From assembly GCF_018449545.1 (NCBI RefSeq), contig NZ_JAAVUR010000015.1, positions 79,223 through 143,222 on the forward strand: a stretch of 64,000 bases of DNA. The letters run 5' to 3'. A program made the position numbers and the translations under genes. Position 1 is the first letter of the stretch, and every line of letters begins with the position of its first letter. Shown piece by piece: positions 47,936 through 58,498 of this stretch. This DNA comes from Granulicella sp. dw_53 (GTDB lineage Bacteria > Acidobacteriota > Terriglobia > Terriglobales > Acidobacteriaceae). A model generated the notes under the pieces. It had not been told where the DNA came from. It did not search any database and saw nothing but the letters and a program-made list of their open reading frames with translations.

Positions 47936-49612
47936 ATGCGACTTATTCCCGCAAGGCTATGGGCCTTGGCCTTGCTCTCCGGCGTGCTTCAGGTTCTTCC
48001 GTTTCCAATCGCCGGACCTGTGCCGTTGTGGCGCACCACCTTCTGCTGGATCGCGCTGCTTCCGCTTCTAGCCGCTCTTACCCGGACAAACCGGCAAGGA
48101 GACCCACTTACTCCGTTTCAAGGGGCGATTCTGGGTTATGCCTGCGGCTTTGTCTGGTATCTAGGAAATTGTTACTGGATCTACCAGACCATGTATCTCT
48201 ACGGCGGCCTGGCCAAGCCCATCGCCGCCGGAATCCTGGTACTCTTCTGCCTCTATCTCGGCCTCTACCACGCGCTCTTCGCCGCTATAGTTACAGCTCT
48301 CCGCCGCTCCCGGCTGCACATCCAGGGATCCCTCTTACTAGTTCCGTTTGTTTGGGTTGCCGTGGAATTGGCCCGCGCCCGCATCACCGGTCTGCCCTGG
48401 GATCTGTTAGGTATCGCACAAGTCGACAACCCTCTCCTGAGCCGGCTGGCCCCCCTCACCGGAGCCTACGGCCTCTCGTTCGTCATCGCCGGAGTCAACG
48501 CGCTCTGGCTGGTCCGCATCCGCTTGAAGGAGCGCCGCCACACCCGCTCGATCCTCACCGTCGCGGGAGTCGTTCTGGTGCTGCTCTACTTGGCGGTGCT
48601 GCGCCGCGTCCAGCCCCCCGCACACGTTCCAACCACGGCGGTCGCCACGCTCGTGCAGCACAATCTTAGCGTCGGCACCCAGACCGACACACAAGAGTCC
48701 ACCCGGCAGATGCTCGACTCCTTCACCCGCCTCAGCCTCTTCCCGCCGGCGATGCGCTGCAACGGCATCCCCGAGCTCCCCGCCACCCGCTGCGCTGACC
48801 CCACCGGAGGCCAGAACAACTCCGTCGAAGGCCTCCACGCCATCCTGCCCACCAGCCTCATCGTCTGGCCCGAGTCCCCATCCAACTTTGAAGAGCGCGA
48901 CCCCGCCTTCCGCAGTACCATGTCCACCCTGGCCCACGCGATGCGTACCCCCGTAATCGCCGGCAATATCGGCATCGACCCTAACCCGGCGACCAAGCGA
49001 GGTTACTCGCTCTACAACTCCGCCGACCTCATCGCCCCGGACGGTACCTTCACCGCCCGCTACGACAAGATCCACCTGGTCCCCTTCGGCGAGTACGTCC
49101 CCTTCAAATCCCTCTTCTTCTTCGCCGGAAACCTCCTGGGCGAAGTAGGTACCTTCGACTCCGGCACCCACCGCACCGTCCTCTCCAGTGGAGACCACCA
49201 CTACGGCACCTTCATCTGCTACGAATCCATCTTCGGCGACGAGGTCCGTCAGTTCGCCAAGCAGGGAGCCGACGTGCTGGTCAACATCTCCAACGACGGC
49301 TGGTACGGCGACACCAGCGCCCCCTGGCAACATCTCAACATGGTCCGCATGCGTGCCATCGAAAACCACCGCTGGGTCCTGCGTGCCACCAACACCGGCG
49401 TCACTGCCGCCATCGACCCCTACGGCCGCGTCACATCCGCTGCACCCCGCCACATCCGCACCGCGCTCCGCGTCGCCTTCGGCTACGAGACCGACATCAC
49501 CTTCTACACCGCTCACGGCGACCTCTTCGCCTGGACCTGCGTCCTCATCTCCGTACTGGCCCTCACCTACGGCCTCCTGCGTCGCCACGATTCCACCGCC
49601 AGGATGCAATAG
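47936..49612 (+). CDS. lnt: Apolipoprotein N-acyltransferase Lnt
   Basis: Lnt adds the third acyl chain to the N-terminal cysteine of lipoproteins at the inner membrane. The protein (558 residues from the ATG at 47936) has about six N-terminal membrane helices. The nitrilase-like domain includes the catalytic Glu in IVWPESPSNF, Lys in YDKIHLVPFGEYVP and Cys in GTFICYESIFGDEVR, plus NISNDGWYGDTSAPWQHL. Earlier in-frame starts reach back to 47879 but add residues outside the first helix. Several lipoproteins in this window would be its substrates. Confidence 0.95.
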   Translation: MRLIPARLWALALLSGVLQVLPFPIAGPVPLWRTTFCWIALLPLLAALTRTNRQGDPLTPFQGAILGYACGFVWYLGNCYWIYQTMYLYGGLAKPIAAGILVLFCLYLGLYHALFAAIVTALRRSRLHIQGSLLLVPFVWVAVELARARITGLPWDLLGIAQVDNPLLSRLAPLTGAYGLSFVIAGVNALWLVRIRLKERRHTRSILTVAGVVLVLLYLAVLRRVQPPAHVPTTAVATLVQHNLSVGTQTDTQESTRQMLDSFTRLSLFPPAMRCNGIPELPATRCADPTGGQNNSVEGLHAILPTSLIVWPESPSNFEERDPAFRSTMSTLAHAMRTPVIAGNIGIDPNPATKRGYSLYNSADLIAPDGTFTARYDKIHLVPFGEYVPFKSLFFFAGNLLGEVGTFDSGTHRTVLSSGDHHYGTFICYESIFGDEVRQFAKQGADVLVNISNDGWYGDTSAPWQHLNMVRMRAIENHRWVLRATNTGVTAAIDPYGRVTSAAPRHIRTALRVAFGYETDITFYTAHGDLFAWTCVLISVLALTYGLLRRHDSTARMQ

Positions 49613-49623
49613 AATCAAACCTT

Positions 49624-50758
49624 ATGCTTGATGACCTCGAATTCCGTTACTCCCCGGTCCGCGACAGAGTCCGCGAACTGCGGGAGTATCTTTGACTCCG
49701 CCCGTCTCCGCCGCGAACTAGCCATCCTCGAAGAAAAGATCTCCGACCCTACCGTCTGGGCTGACGCCACGCGCTCGCAGCCGTTGATGCGCGAGCGCAA
49801 GCGCCTCGAAACCCTCCTCGCCGACGACGCAGAGCTCGCCCGCCGCTCCGACGACATCGAAGCCTACTTCGAGCTCGCCCGCGAAGGCGAGAATACCGAG
49901 CCCGACCTCACCCGCGAGATCCCCTCTCTCATCGACTTCTCCGAAGCCCTCGAATCGAAGACCATGCTCTCCGGCGAGACCGACCCGCTCAACGCCATCG
50001 TCGTCGTCCACCCCGGCGCAGGCGGCACCGAGTCCCAAGACTGGGCCGAGATGCTCATGCGCATGTACATCCGCTGGGGCGAGCGTCAGAACTTCAAGGT
50101 CGAGATCAACGAGGTCCAGGACGGCGACGAGGCTGGCATTAAATCCGCCACCTTCACCATCTCCGGCGACTTCGCCTTCGGTCTGCTCTCCGGCGAGACC
50201 GGCGTCCACCGCCTCGTCCGCATCTCCCCCTTCGACTCCGCCAAGCGCCGCCACACCAGCTTCGCCAGCGTATTCGTCTCGCCTGAGATCGACGACACCA
50301 TCGTCATCGACATCAAGCCCGACGACCTCCGCATCGACACCTACCGCTCCGGCGGCAAGGGCGGCCAGCACGTCAACACCACCGACTCCGCCGTCCGCAT
50401 CACTCACATCCCCACCGGCCTCGTCGCCGGTTGCCAGAACGAGCGCTCCCAGCACAAGAACAAGGAGCGCGCCATGAAGCTCCTCCGATCCCGCCTCTAC
50501 GAGTACGAGCTCGACAAGAAAAAAGCCATCAGCCGCAAACTCGAAGACTCCAAGCTCGACATCAAGTTCGGCTCCCAGATCCGCAGCTACGTCCTGCAGC
50601 CCTACCGCATGGCGAAGGATCTCCGTACCCGCGTGGAGGTCGGCGACGTCGACAAGGTCCTCGACGGCGCGCTCGAGCCCTTCATCCGCGGTTACCTGCG
50701 CATGCGCCGCGAGGGCAACTTTCCCGCACAGACCGCGGAGGACGACGACCTCGGCTGA
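49624..50758 (+). CDS. prfB: Peptide chain release factor 2, expressed by +1 programmed frameshift
   Basis: RF2 recognises UGA and UAA and releases the finished peptide. The gene is split. Frame one starts ATG 49624 and encodes 23 residues (MLDDLEFRYSPVRDRVRELR then EYL) before an in-frame TGA at 49693. The rest continues from GAC at 49694 in the +1 frame. The joined product is 377 residues. The SPF tripeptide that reads the stop codon lies in VRISPFDSAKRR, and the GGQ catalytic loop in SGGKGGQHVNTTDSAVR. A start inside the second frame near 49628 would miss the natural N-terminus. Confidence 0.95.
49681..49696 (+). other. RF2 autoregulatory frameshift site
   Basis: CGGGAGTATCTTTGAC contains a Shine-Dalgarno-like GGGAG three bases before CTT TGA C, the classical shift site of prfB. 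When RF2 is scarce the ribosome pauses at TGA and slips from CTT to TTT, continuing in the +1 frame; when RF2 is plentiful it terminates. Confidence 0.95.
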
Positions 50759-50836
50759 CGAACGTCCAACCTCTTTGGTGCATCCCGGGATAGCTCCCGG
50801 CATCCAACTAGCTGCATCAGGAGGTTGAACCCGCAT

Positions 50837-51346
50837 ATGCCCAGCAAAGCCGCTGCAGAGCCCGTCGCAACCACAGAGCTTCGAAAACAGCTTCTAGCGC
50901 TCCTCAACGGCGGTCAGGCCCACGCCACCTTCGACGACGCCGTCAGGGACTTTCCCGCCAAGTTGCGCGGCACGGTTCCCGAGAGCCTTCCGTACTCCGC
51001 TTGGCAGTTGCTGGAGCATCTTCGCATCACCCAACGCGACATCCTCAACTTCAGCGCCCCTCCCACCGGTGGCTACCACCCCATCCAATGGCCGGACGAC
51101 TACTGGCCCAAGGAAAAGGAGCCACCCTCCGCCCAGGCCTGGGACCAATCCATCGCCGCCGTCCACAGCGACCTCAAGCACTTCATCGCGCTCCTCGAAA
51201 ACCCCTCCGCCGACCTCTTCAAGCCCTTCCGCTGGGGCGACGGCCAGAACCTCCTCCGCGAAGCCCTCCTCATCGCCGACCACACCGCCTATCATCTGGG
51301 CGAACTTATCGTCCTGCGCCGCCTGCTCGGCGCCTGGCACAAGTAA
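50837..51346 (+). CDS. DinB-family four-helix protein
   Basis: The protein (169 residues) shows the DinB four-helix pattern. The first metal histidine is in SAWQLLEHLRITQRDIL, and the later pair is in DHTAYHLGELIVLRR. Members include thiol-dependent metalloenzymes such as bacillithiol transferases, but many have no known substrate, so only the fold is assigned. AGGAGG lies 12 bases before the ATG at 50837. The CoA-binding protein gene follows 16 bases after the stop, so the pair may form an operon. Confidence 0.87.
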   Translation: MPSKAAAEPVATTELRKQLLALLNGGQAHATFDDAVRDFPAKLRGTVPESLPYSAWQLLEHLRITQRDILNFSAPPTGGYHPIQWPDDYWPKEKEPPSAQAWDQSIAAVHSDLKHFIALLENPSADLFKPFRWGDGQNLLREALLIADHTAYHLGELIVLRRLLGAWHK

Positions 51347-51362
51347 CCGGCCTGGAGACTCG

Positions 51363-51779
51363 ATGAACGAACCTGAACTGATCCGCGACATGCTCGGCGA
51401 TCCCGAAACCGAAAAGATCACCATTGCCGTCGTCGGCCTCTCCGAAGACCCGTCCAAGCCAAGCCACTACGTCTCCGAGTACATGCAGCAGCGCGGCTAC
51501 CAGATCTTTCCCGTTAACCCCGCCATCGCCTCCGTCCTGGGCGAGACCTCATACCCCTCCCTCACCGGCCTGCCCGTCAAACCCGATATCGTCAACGTCT
51601 TCCGCCTCCCCTCTTTCATCCCAGCCATCGTCGAGGAGATGCTGACACTCGGCCTCAAAGACCTCTGGATTCAGCAGGGAATCGTCAACCGCGAGGCCGC
51701 CGCCCGGGCCGAGGCAGGAGGCATCCGCGTCGTGATGGACCGCTGCATCATGACCGAACATCGCCGCAACCGGATCTGA
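51363..51779 (+). CDS. CoA-binding domain protein (YccU type)
   Basis: The protein (138 residues) is a stand-alone Rossmann CoA-binding domain. Features are AVVGLSEDPSKPSHYVSEYMQQRGYQI at the nucleotide-binding loop, FPVNP, VNVFRLPSFIPAIVEEM and the terminal GGIRVVMDRCIMTEH. Such proteins bind coenzyme A but their role is unsettled. The same frame is open far upstream (to 51069) inside dinB, but the ATG at 51363 starts the conserved domain. Confidence 0.9.
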   Translation: MNEPELIRDMLGDPETEKITIAVVGLSEDPSKPSHYVSEYMQQRGYQIFPVNPAIASVLGETSYPSLTGLPVKPDIVNVFRLPSFIPAIVEEMLTLGLKDLWIQQGIVNREAAARAEAGGIRVVMDRCIMTEHRRNRI

Positions 51780-51870
51780 AATGCTCCAATCGGGACCGAA
51801 TGGTCGGGATCGCACGAAACCAAGCCGCTTCCACCCACGTCTCACAGTCGGACCCATACAATCGTTAAAG

Positions 51871-53979
51871 ATGACCCTTCGCACAATTTTTAGAACATTC
51901 GCTGTCCTCCTCGGTCTGCTGATCGCGTCGCCGCTCTCCCAGGCTCAGCTCGCCGTCGTCGGAGACGGCGGCCCCGGCCCGGTCAAGGCACAGCACCTCA
52001 CCGCGGAGCTGGTCACGCTCTCGCCCTCCATCGCGCCCGGCGGTACCCTGCAGGCCGGTCTCGTAATTACCCTCGAAGAGCATTGGCACGTCTACTGGAT
52101 CAACGCGGGCGACTCCGGCGAACCGCCCAAAATCACCTGGACCCTTCCCGCCGGCATCACCGCCGGACCCATGCAGTTTCCCATTCCCAGCCGCCTTCCG
52201 CTCGGCCCCTTGATGGACTTCGGCTACGAAGACACCGTCGCCTTTCCCGTCCAGCTCTCGGCTGCAAAGTCCGTCAAACCCGGCCCAATCCATCTCGATG
52301 CCATAGTCAACTGGCTCGTCTGCCGTGAGGTCTGCATCCCCGGCAAAGCCCACCTCGGCCTCAACCTCCAGGCGACACCCACCGCCACGCCGCCTCAGAC
52401 CGTAGGAGCCCTTGGCACCGCACTGACGCTGCTCCCCAAGCCGCTCCCGCCCTCCATGAAGTACACCGTAGCCGGCGGCAAGACCGACTTCGTCGTAACC
52501 CTCATCACTGGCGACACCGAATCCGACGCCGAGTTCTACCCCTTCGATCAGGAGCAGATCAACAACGCCGCCGACCAGATCGCCGAGGTCATTCCCAACG
52601 GCATCCGCATCCGCGTAAAACGCTCCGAAGATCTCAAGACCCTGCCCGCGCAGTTGCACGGTCTCATCCGCCTCAGTGACACCCAGGCCTACGACGTCAC
52701 CGCCCCGGTCGTCCCCGGAGAGGTGCCTGTTGCCAACCCTGTCATCGATGGCAGCAAGAACGCCAGCGCCGTCACCACCGTGACAGCCATCGGACTGGCC
52801 TTTCTTGGCGGCATCATCCTCAACCTGATGCCCTGCGTCTTCCCGGTGCTCTTCCTCAAGGGCCTGGCGCTGGTCCAGTCCTCCGGCGAAGACCGCAGCC
52901 GTCTGCGCAGCCATGGCCTGGTCTACACCCTCGGCATTCTCGTCTCGTTCTGGGTCATCGTCGCCGCGCTGCTGGTGCTTCGCGCCGGAGGCAGCCAGGC
53001 TGGATGGGGCTTCCAGCTCCAATCCCCAACCTTTATCGCCGTCCTCGCGGCCGGATTGTTCTTCTTCGCACTCTCGCTCGCCGGACAGTTCGACCTCGGC
53101 CTCTCGCTCACCAGCGTAGGTGGAGAACTGGCCCAGAAGCAGGGCTATACCGGCAGCTTCTTCACCGGCGTCCTGGCCACCATCGTCGCCACACCCTGCA
53201 CCGCTCCGCTCATGGGCGCGGCCATCGGCTTCGCCCTTGCGCAGCCCGCTGGCATCACCTTCGCCGTCTTCACCGCGCTCGGTCTAGGCCTCGCCGCACC
53301 CTATCTGCTCCTCAGCTTCAACCCCGCCTGGACGCGCCTTCTGCCCCGTCCCGGCGCATGGATGGAGACCCTCAAGCAGTTCACCTCCATCTTCCTCTTC
53401 GGCTCCGCGATCTGGCTGGCGTGGGTCTACGGCAACCTCTACTCCGGTGGAGCAGCCTCCGCTGGCGGCGTCGACCACCTGGCCCGCCTTCTCTGGTGCT
53501 TCCTCATCCTGGCGATCGCCGGCTGGGCGCTCGGCAAATGGCCCGCCAAGTGGTCCAGTGCCATCACCGCTCTGGTCCTGGCAGTCATCGCAATCGCCAT
53601 TCCGCTCTACCAGCCCAAAGACACAACGCTCGTCTGGAAGCCCTACACCCAGCAAGCACTGGACTCCGCTCGCTCCTCCGGCCACCCCGTCTTCATCGAC
53701 TTCACCGCCGCCTGGTGCCTTAGCTGTCAGGTCAACGAGCGGCTGGTCCTCAAGTCCGCCGAGGTCCAGAAGCAGTTCACCGCCCACAACGTCACGCTTC
53801 TTAAAGCCGACTGGACCCAGTACGACCCCGAGATCACCAAACAACTCGCCGCCGTAAATCGAAGCGGCGTACCGACATACGTGATCTATCCCACCAGCTC
53901 TCAGGCCATGCCCGATGTCCTGCCCGAGGTCCTTACCAAGTCCATCGTCGTCGACGCTCTAGCCAAAGATCTCAAATAA
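51871..53979 (+). CDS. DsbD/ScsB-like thiol:disulfide interchange protein
   Basis: The protein (702 residues) should carry electrons from cytoplasmic thioredoxin to the periplasm. After a signal peptide (ending SQAQ) there is an N-terminal DsbD-like domain (about 35-290) with a cysteine pair in LVCREVCIPG. The CcdA-type membrane domain (about 300-570) has cysteines in LNLMPCVFPVLFLKG and ATPCTAPLMG. A C-terminal thioredoxin-like domain holds WCLSCQVNERL. The order of the three modules is that of ScsB and DsbD. It is followed by a periplasmic redoxin-like gene. Confidence 0.93.
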   Translation: MTLRTIFRTFAVLLGLLIASPLSQAQLAVVGDGGPGPVKAQHLTAELVTLSPSIAPGGTLQAGLVITLEEHWHVYWINAGDSGEPPKITWTLPAGITAGPMQFPIPSRLPLGPLMDFGYEDTVAFPVQLSAAKSVKPGPIHLDAIVNWLVCREVCIPGKAHLGLNLQATPTATPPQTVGALGTALTLLPKPLPPSMKYTVAGGKTDFVVTLITGDTESDAEFYPFDQEQINNAADQIAEVIPNGIRIRVKRSEDLKTLPAQLHGLIRLSDTQAYDVTAPVVPGEVPVANPVIDGSKNASAVTTVTAIGLAFLGGIILNLMPCVFPVLFLKGLALVQSSGEDRSRLRSHGLVYTLGILVSFWVIVAALLVLRAGGSQAGWGFQLQSPTFIAVLAAGLFFFALSLAGQFDLGLSLTSVGGELAQKQGYTGSFFTGVLATIVATPCTAPLMGAAIGFALAQPAGITFAVFTALGLGLAAPYLLLSFNPAWTRLLPRPGAWMETLKQFTSIFLFGSAIWLAWVYGNLYSGGAASAGGVDHLARLLWCFLILAIAGWALGKWPAKWSSAITALVLAVIAIAIPLYQPKDTTLVWKPYTQQALDSARSSGHPVFIDFTAAWCLSCQVNERLVLKSAEVQKQFTAHNVTLLKADWTQYDPEITKQLAAVNRSGVPTYVIYPTSSQAMPDVLPEVLTKSIVVDALAKDLK

Positions 53980-54062
53980 AGTGCAAAATTACCGGAGATT
54001 TTGACTTTTGCACCTCGAAGACGTCTCATAACCCAGCACGCATTCCAATCGCGGAGGATCCC

Positions 54063-54677
54063 ATGGTTTCGTCAATACGCAAATGGGTCGCAACTTCAAC
54101 CTTCACCCTCCTCCTGTCCGCATCGGCCCTCGCCGTCGCTCCGGGCTCCACGGCGCCGGACTTCCAGGGCACCGACTCCAACGGCAAGACCCACTCCCTC
54201 TCGCAGTACAAGGGCAAGTACGTCGTGCTGGAGTGGGCCAATCAAGGCTGTCCCTTCGATCAAAAACACTACCTCAGCGGAAGCATGGAGTCGCTCCAGA
54301 AGAAGTGGACCGGCAAGGGCGTCGTCTGGCTCTCCGTCATCTCCTCCGCTCCCGGCCAACAGGGCTTCGTCTCCCCAACTGAAGAGAACGAATACCTCAA
54401 GAAGATGAACGCCGCTCCCACCGCCGCCATCCTCGACCCCAGCGGCAAAATCGGCCGTCTCTACTCGGCCAAGACCACCCCGCACATGTTCGTCATCGAT
54501 CCCACCGGAAAGCTGATCTACCAAGGCGCAATCGACGACAAGCCCACCACCGACCAAGCCGACCTGAAGGGCGCACATAACTACCTCGAGGAAGCCCTCA
54601 GATCCGCAATGGCTGGAAAACCCGTATCCACCGCCTCCACCCGCGCCTATGGATGTTCGGTAAAGTACGCCGACTGA
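54063..54677 (+). CDS. Exported thioredoxin-fold (redoxin/AhpC-TSA) protein
   Basis: The protein (204 residues) has a signal peptide (about 1-24) and a thioredoxin-fold domain with GSTAPDFQGTDSNGKTHSL, VVLEWANQGCPFDQKHY, a cis-Pro loop TTPHMFVIDPTGKLIYQGAIDD and a late cysteine in AYGCSVKY. The active-site CPFD has only one cysteine, so it may act by forming a disulfide with the late cysteine. A periplasmic oxidant-reducing role is likely, possibly served by the DsbD-like protein encoded upstream. GGAGG precedes the ATG at 54063. Confidence 0.87.
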   Translation: MVSSIRKWVATSTFTLLLSASALAVAPGSTAPDFQGTDSNGKTHSLSQYKGKYVVLEWANQGCPFDQKHYLSGSMESLQKKWTGKGVVWLSVISSAPGQQGFVSPTEENEYLKKMNAAPTAAILDPSGKIGRLYSAKTTPHMFVIDPTGKLIYQGAIDDKPTTDQADLKGAHNYLEEALRSAMAGKPVSTASTRAYGCSVKYAD

Positions 54678-54752
54678 GTCTCTCTAGAACCCCTTACCTC
54701 CCGCCGGAATAAAAGACGATCCAGTAAATTTATCTAGCGGGAGAGTAAGACC

Positions 54753-55463
54753 ATGAAGAAAAGTGAATTGCCAACGCAGGATCCCAGCGAGCAATACCGA
54801 TCCGCAGAAGGCTTATCCCGCAGAACCATGCTCAAAGGATTAGCAGCGGTAGGGATCGCAGCAGTCCCACCCAGCACATCGTCGGCTGAGACAAACCGAG
54901 ACGAACTCGACCGTCGCGTAGCAGAGTCAAGCCCAACCCCAGGAACCTCTCAGAGCGAGCTCGACTCCGCTAGAATGGCCGAAGTCGTTCGCTTCACCGC
55001 GGAGACTTTAACCACCGACCATCCCATCCCCTTCGGCGCGCTGATCGTCAACACAGCGACCGGGGAGCTCCTGCAAAAAGCTGTGAACGCCGTCGGACAA
55101 GAGAACGACCCCAGCAGTCACGCCGAACTCCGCACCGTCCGTCTCGCCTGCAAAAAACTAGGATCGTCCTCGCTTCACGGATACACCTTGTACACCACCT
55201 GCGAGCCCTGTCCCATGTGCATGGCCGACCTCTTGTGGGCAGGCATCGACCGCGTCGTCTACGGCGCAACCATCGAAGACGCCAGTCGCCACTGCCTTCA
55301 GATCCACATCTCCGCCGCCGAAGTAGTCCGGCGCAGCGATATCAAGTGCGAGATCACTGGCCCGGTCGAGCGCGACCTCGCCTACACAACCCTCTTCACC
55401 CACCCCAACATGCTCAAGGCCTTCGAGCTTTGGAAGCAAGGCTCCCAAGCCAAACAGAAGTGA
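54753..55463 (+). CDS. Tat-exported cytidine/guanine-deaminase-family protein
   Basis: The protein (236 residues) has an N-terminal twin-arginine signal (LSRRTMLKGLAAVGI, arginines 23-24). It also has a complete CDA-fold zinc site: HAE with His123 and Glu125, and PCPMC with Cys153 and Cys156. The FGALIVN and GIDRVVYGATIEDAS segments place it with guanine/tRNA-adenosine-type deaminases. Such enzymes are normally cytoplasmic, so export is unusual, perhaps for degradation of free nucleobases or purine analogues. The substrate is unknown. Confidence 0.85.
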   Translation: MKKSELPTQDPSEQYRSAEGLSRRTMLKGLAAVGIAAVPPSTSSAETNRDELDRRVAESSPTPGTSQSELDSARMAEVVRFTAETLTTDHPIPFGALIVNTATGELLQKAVNAVGQENDPSSHAELRTVRLACKKLGSSSLHGYTLYTTCEPCPMCMADLLWAGIDRVVYGATIEDASRHCLQIHISAAEVVRRSDIKCEITGPVERDLAYTTLFTHPNMLKAFELWKQGSQAKQK

Positions 55464-55516
55464 AACCCATAGCCCGCACCGCCGACTAAAAGTAAGCAGG
55501 CAGCAAGAGCCATCCA

Positions 55517-56868
<1,352 letters not shown>

Positions 56869-56872
<4 letters not shown>

Positions 56873-57690
56873 CGCCCACCCCCAACCGCCGCCAACCGCT
56901 GCCGCGAAGCCTCATACAACAACAGACTCCCCGCAATCGCAGCGTTCAAGCTCTCCACCGGCCCCGGGCAGGGAATCGTCACCAACCCATCCGCCATCTC
57001 CAGCCACTCCGCAGCCAACCCCGCACCCTCATTCCCAATCAACACCGCACAAGCCCCGGTAAAGTCCTCCTCCTGCGCCGCCTTCACCCCATACCCATCC
57101 GCCCCCACAGCCGCCAGCAATCGTACCCCCCGCGCCTTCAGCCCCGCAGCCGCCTCTAAATCCATCCCAGCCACCGGCACCCGAAACACGCTCCCCGCCG
57201 AGGCCCGCAGCGCCTTCTGATTCCATGCACTCACCGTCCCCGGAGTCGTCAACACTCCACTCGCCCCAAACGCCTCCGCCGACCGCACCAGCGTCCCCAG
57301 GTTCCCCGGATCCTGCAACCCCGCCGCCACCAGAATCAGCGGCACCCCTACCATCACATCCTCCAGCTCCCGCACCGGAGGCACCAGCAGCGCCGCTATC
57401 CCCTGCGGAGACTGCGTCTCCACCGTGCTCGCAAAGATCTCCTCCGTGAGCCGCAACACCTCCACCCCCCGCGGAACAATCCGCGGAACCTCCCGCCCCT
57501 CAGCCAGAAAGACAGTCTTGAAGACCATCCCACTCCGCAGCGCCTCCTCCAGCAGATGATCGCCCTCAATCGCGACCAACCCTCCGCTCAACCGCGCATG
57601 CCCTGCAAAAGCCGCGCGCAGCTGTTTCACACGACTGTTCGTTCGGCTGGTAATCACAGGCAAATTCGGGGCAAATCCTCGCTCAGACAT
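56869..57690 (-). CDS. SpoU/TrmH-family RNA methyltransferase
   Basis: The protein (273 residues from the ATG at 57690) has an N-terminal substrate-binding domain (VITSRTNSRVKQLRAAF). A SPOUT domain contains motif 1 VAAGLQDPGNLGTLVRSAEAFGASG, motif 2 CAVLIGNEGAGL and motif 3 IPCPGPVESLNAAIAGSLLLYE. These make 2'-O-methylated nucleotides in tRNA or 23S rRNA; which site is not readable. The frame continues upstream to 58017, but that portion is antisense to the next gene and not coding. It runs straight into rarA. Confidence 0.9.
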
Positions 57691-57828
57691 TGCTTGAATC
57701 TTACGCTGCCAGGCAGCCAGCCCGCAGACACATCCCCCGCCCGAGCCCCGGCATTGGTATGCTAAGGAGCGGAACTGCGGAGCCCCATTCCCCGCGACAA
57801 CAGACCCCACCAGGCACAGGAGCCAGAT

Positions 57829-58473
57829 TTGACGGCAGAGACCCTCCGCATCCATCCCGACGAACCCGAGCCGGAGCTCATAGAAATCGTCGTCAAGAGC
57901 CTCAACAGCGGCAACGTCGTCGCTCTGCCCACCGACACCTTCTACGGCCTCGCCGTCGATCCCGTCAATCTCCGCGCCGTCGACCGCATCTATGACATCA
58001 AGACCCGCGCCCGCCATAAGCCCCTCTCGCTACTCATCGCGGAGGTCGCCCAGGCCTACGAGCTCGCCCGCTCCCTCGACACCGCCTTCGACCGCCTCGC
58101 CGAAAAGTTCTGGCCCGGACCCCTCACCATCATCGTCAAAGCCGGCGGCAAGCTGCCCCTGCGCGTCACCGCCAACACCGGCAACCTCGCCCTGCGCGTC
58201 CCCGAGGCGGCTATCCCCCGCGCCATCGTCGCCCGCCTCGGCCTTCCCATCACCGCCACCTCCGCCAACCTCTCCGGCCTCCCGGAGTGTACCTACGCCG
58301 CCGGAGTCCGCGACCAGCTCGGCGACCAGATCCCCCTCATCGTCGACGGCGGTCCCACCGCCCGCTCCACCGCCACCACCATCGTCGATCTCTCCGGCGG
58401 CGGCAACTCCTGGATGATCCTGCGCGAGGGAGCCATCCCCACCCACGAGATCGCATTGGCGCTACAGCACTGA
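57829..58473 (+). CDS. tsaC: L-threonylcarbamoyladenylate synthase (TsaC/Sua5 type)
   Basis: The enzyme makes threonylcarbamoyl-AMP from threonine, bicarbonate and ATP for the t6A37 modification of tRNA. The protein (214 residues) has the YrdC fold: VVALPTDTFYGLAVDPV, YDIKTRARHKPLSLLI, FWPGPLTIIVKA, LALRVPE and TATSANLSG. It is of TsaC length, lacking the long Sua5 C-terminal domain. The start is TTG at 57829 with AGGAG six bases upstream. It is followed by a ydcF-like gene 26 bases downstream. Confidence 0.94.
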   Translation: MTAETLRIHPDEPEPELIEIVVKSLNSGNVVALPTDTFYGLAVDPVNLRAVDRIYDIKTRARHKPLSLLIAEVAQAYELARSLDTAFDRLAEKFWPGPLTIIVKAGGKLPLRVTANTGNLALRVPEAAIPRAIVARLGLPITATSANLSGLPECTYAAGVRDQLGDQIPLIVDGGPTARSTATTIVDLSGGGNSWMILREGAIPTHEIALALQH

Positions 58474-58498
58474 TACCATTCGAGTCATCCGCAACGTC

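Noticed and set aside
57691..58017. Upstream extension of the SpoU methyltransferase gene
   Set aside because: It overlaps tsaC on the other strand, and the SpoU N-terminal domain begins at the ATG at 57690.
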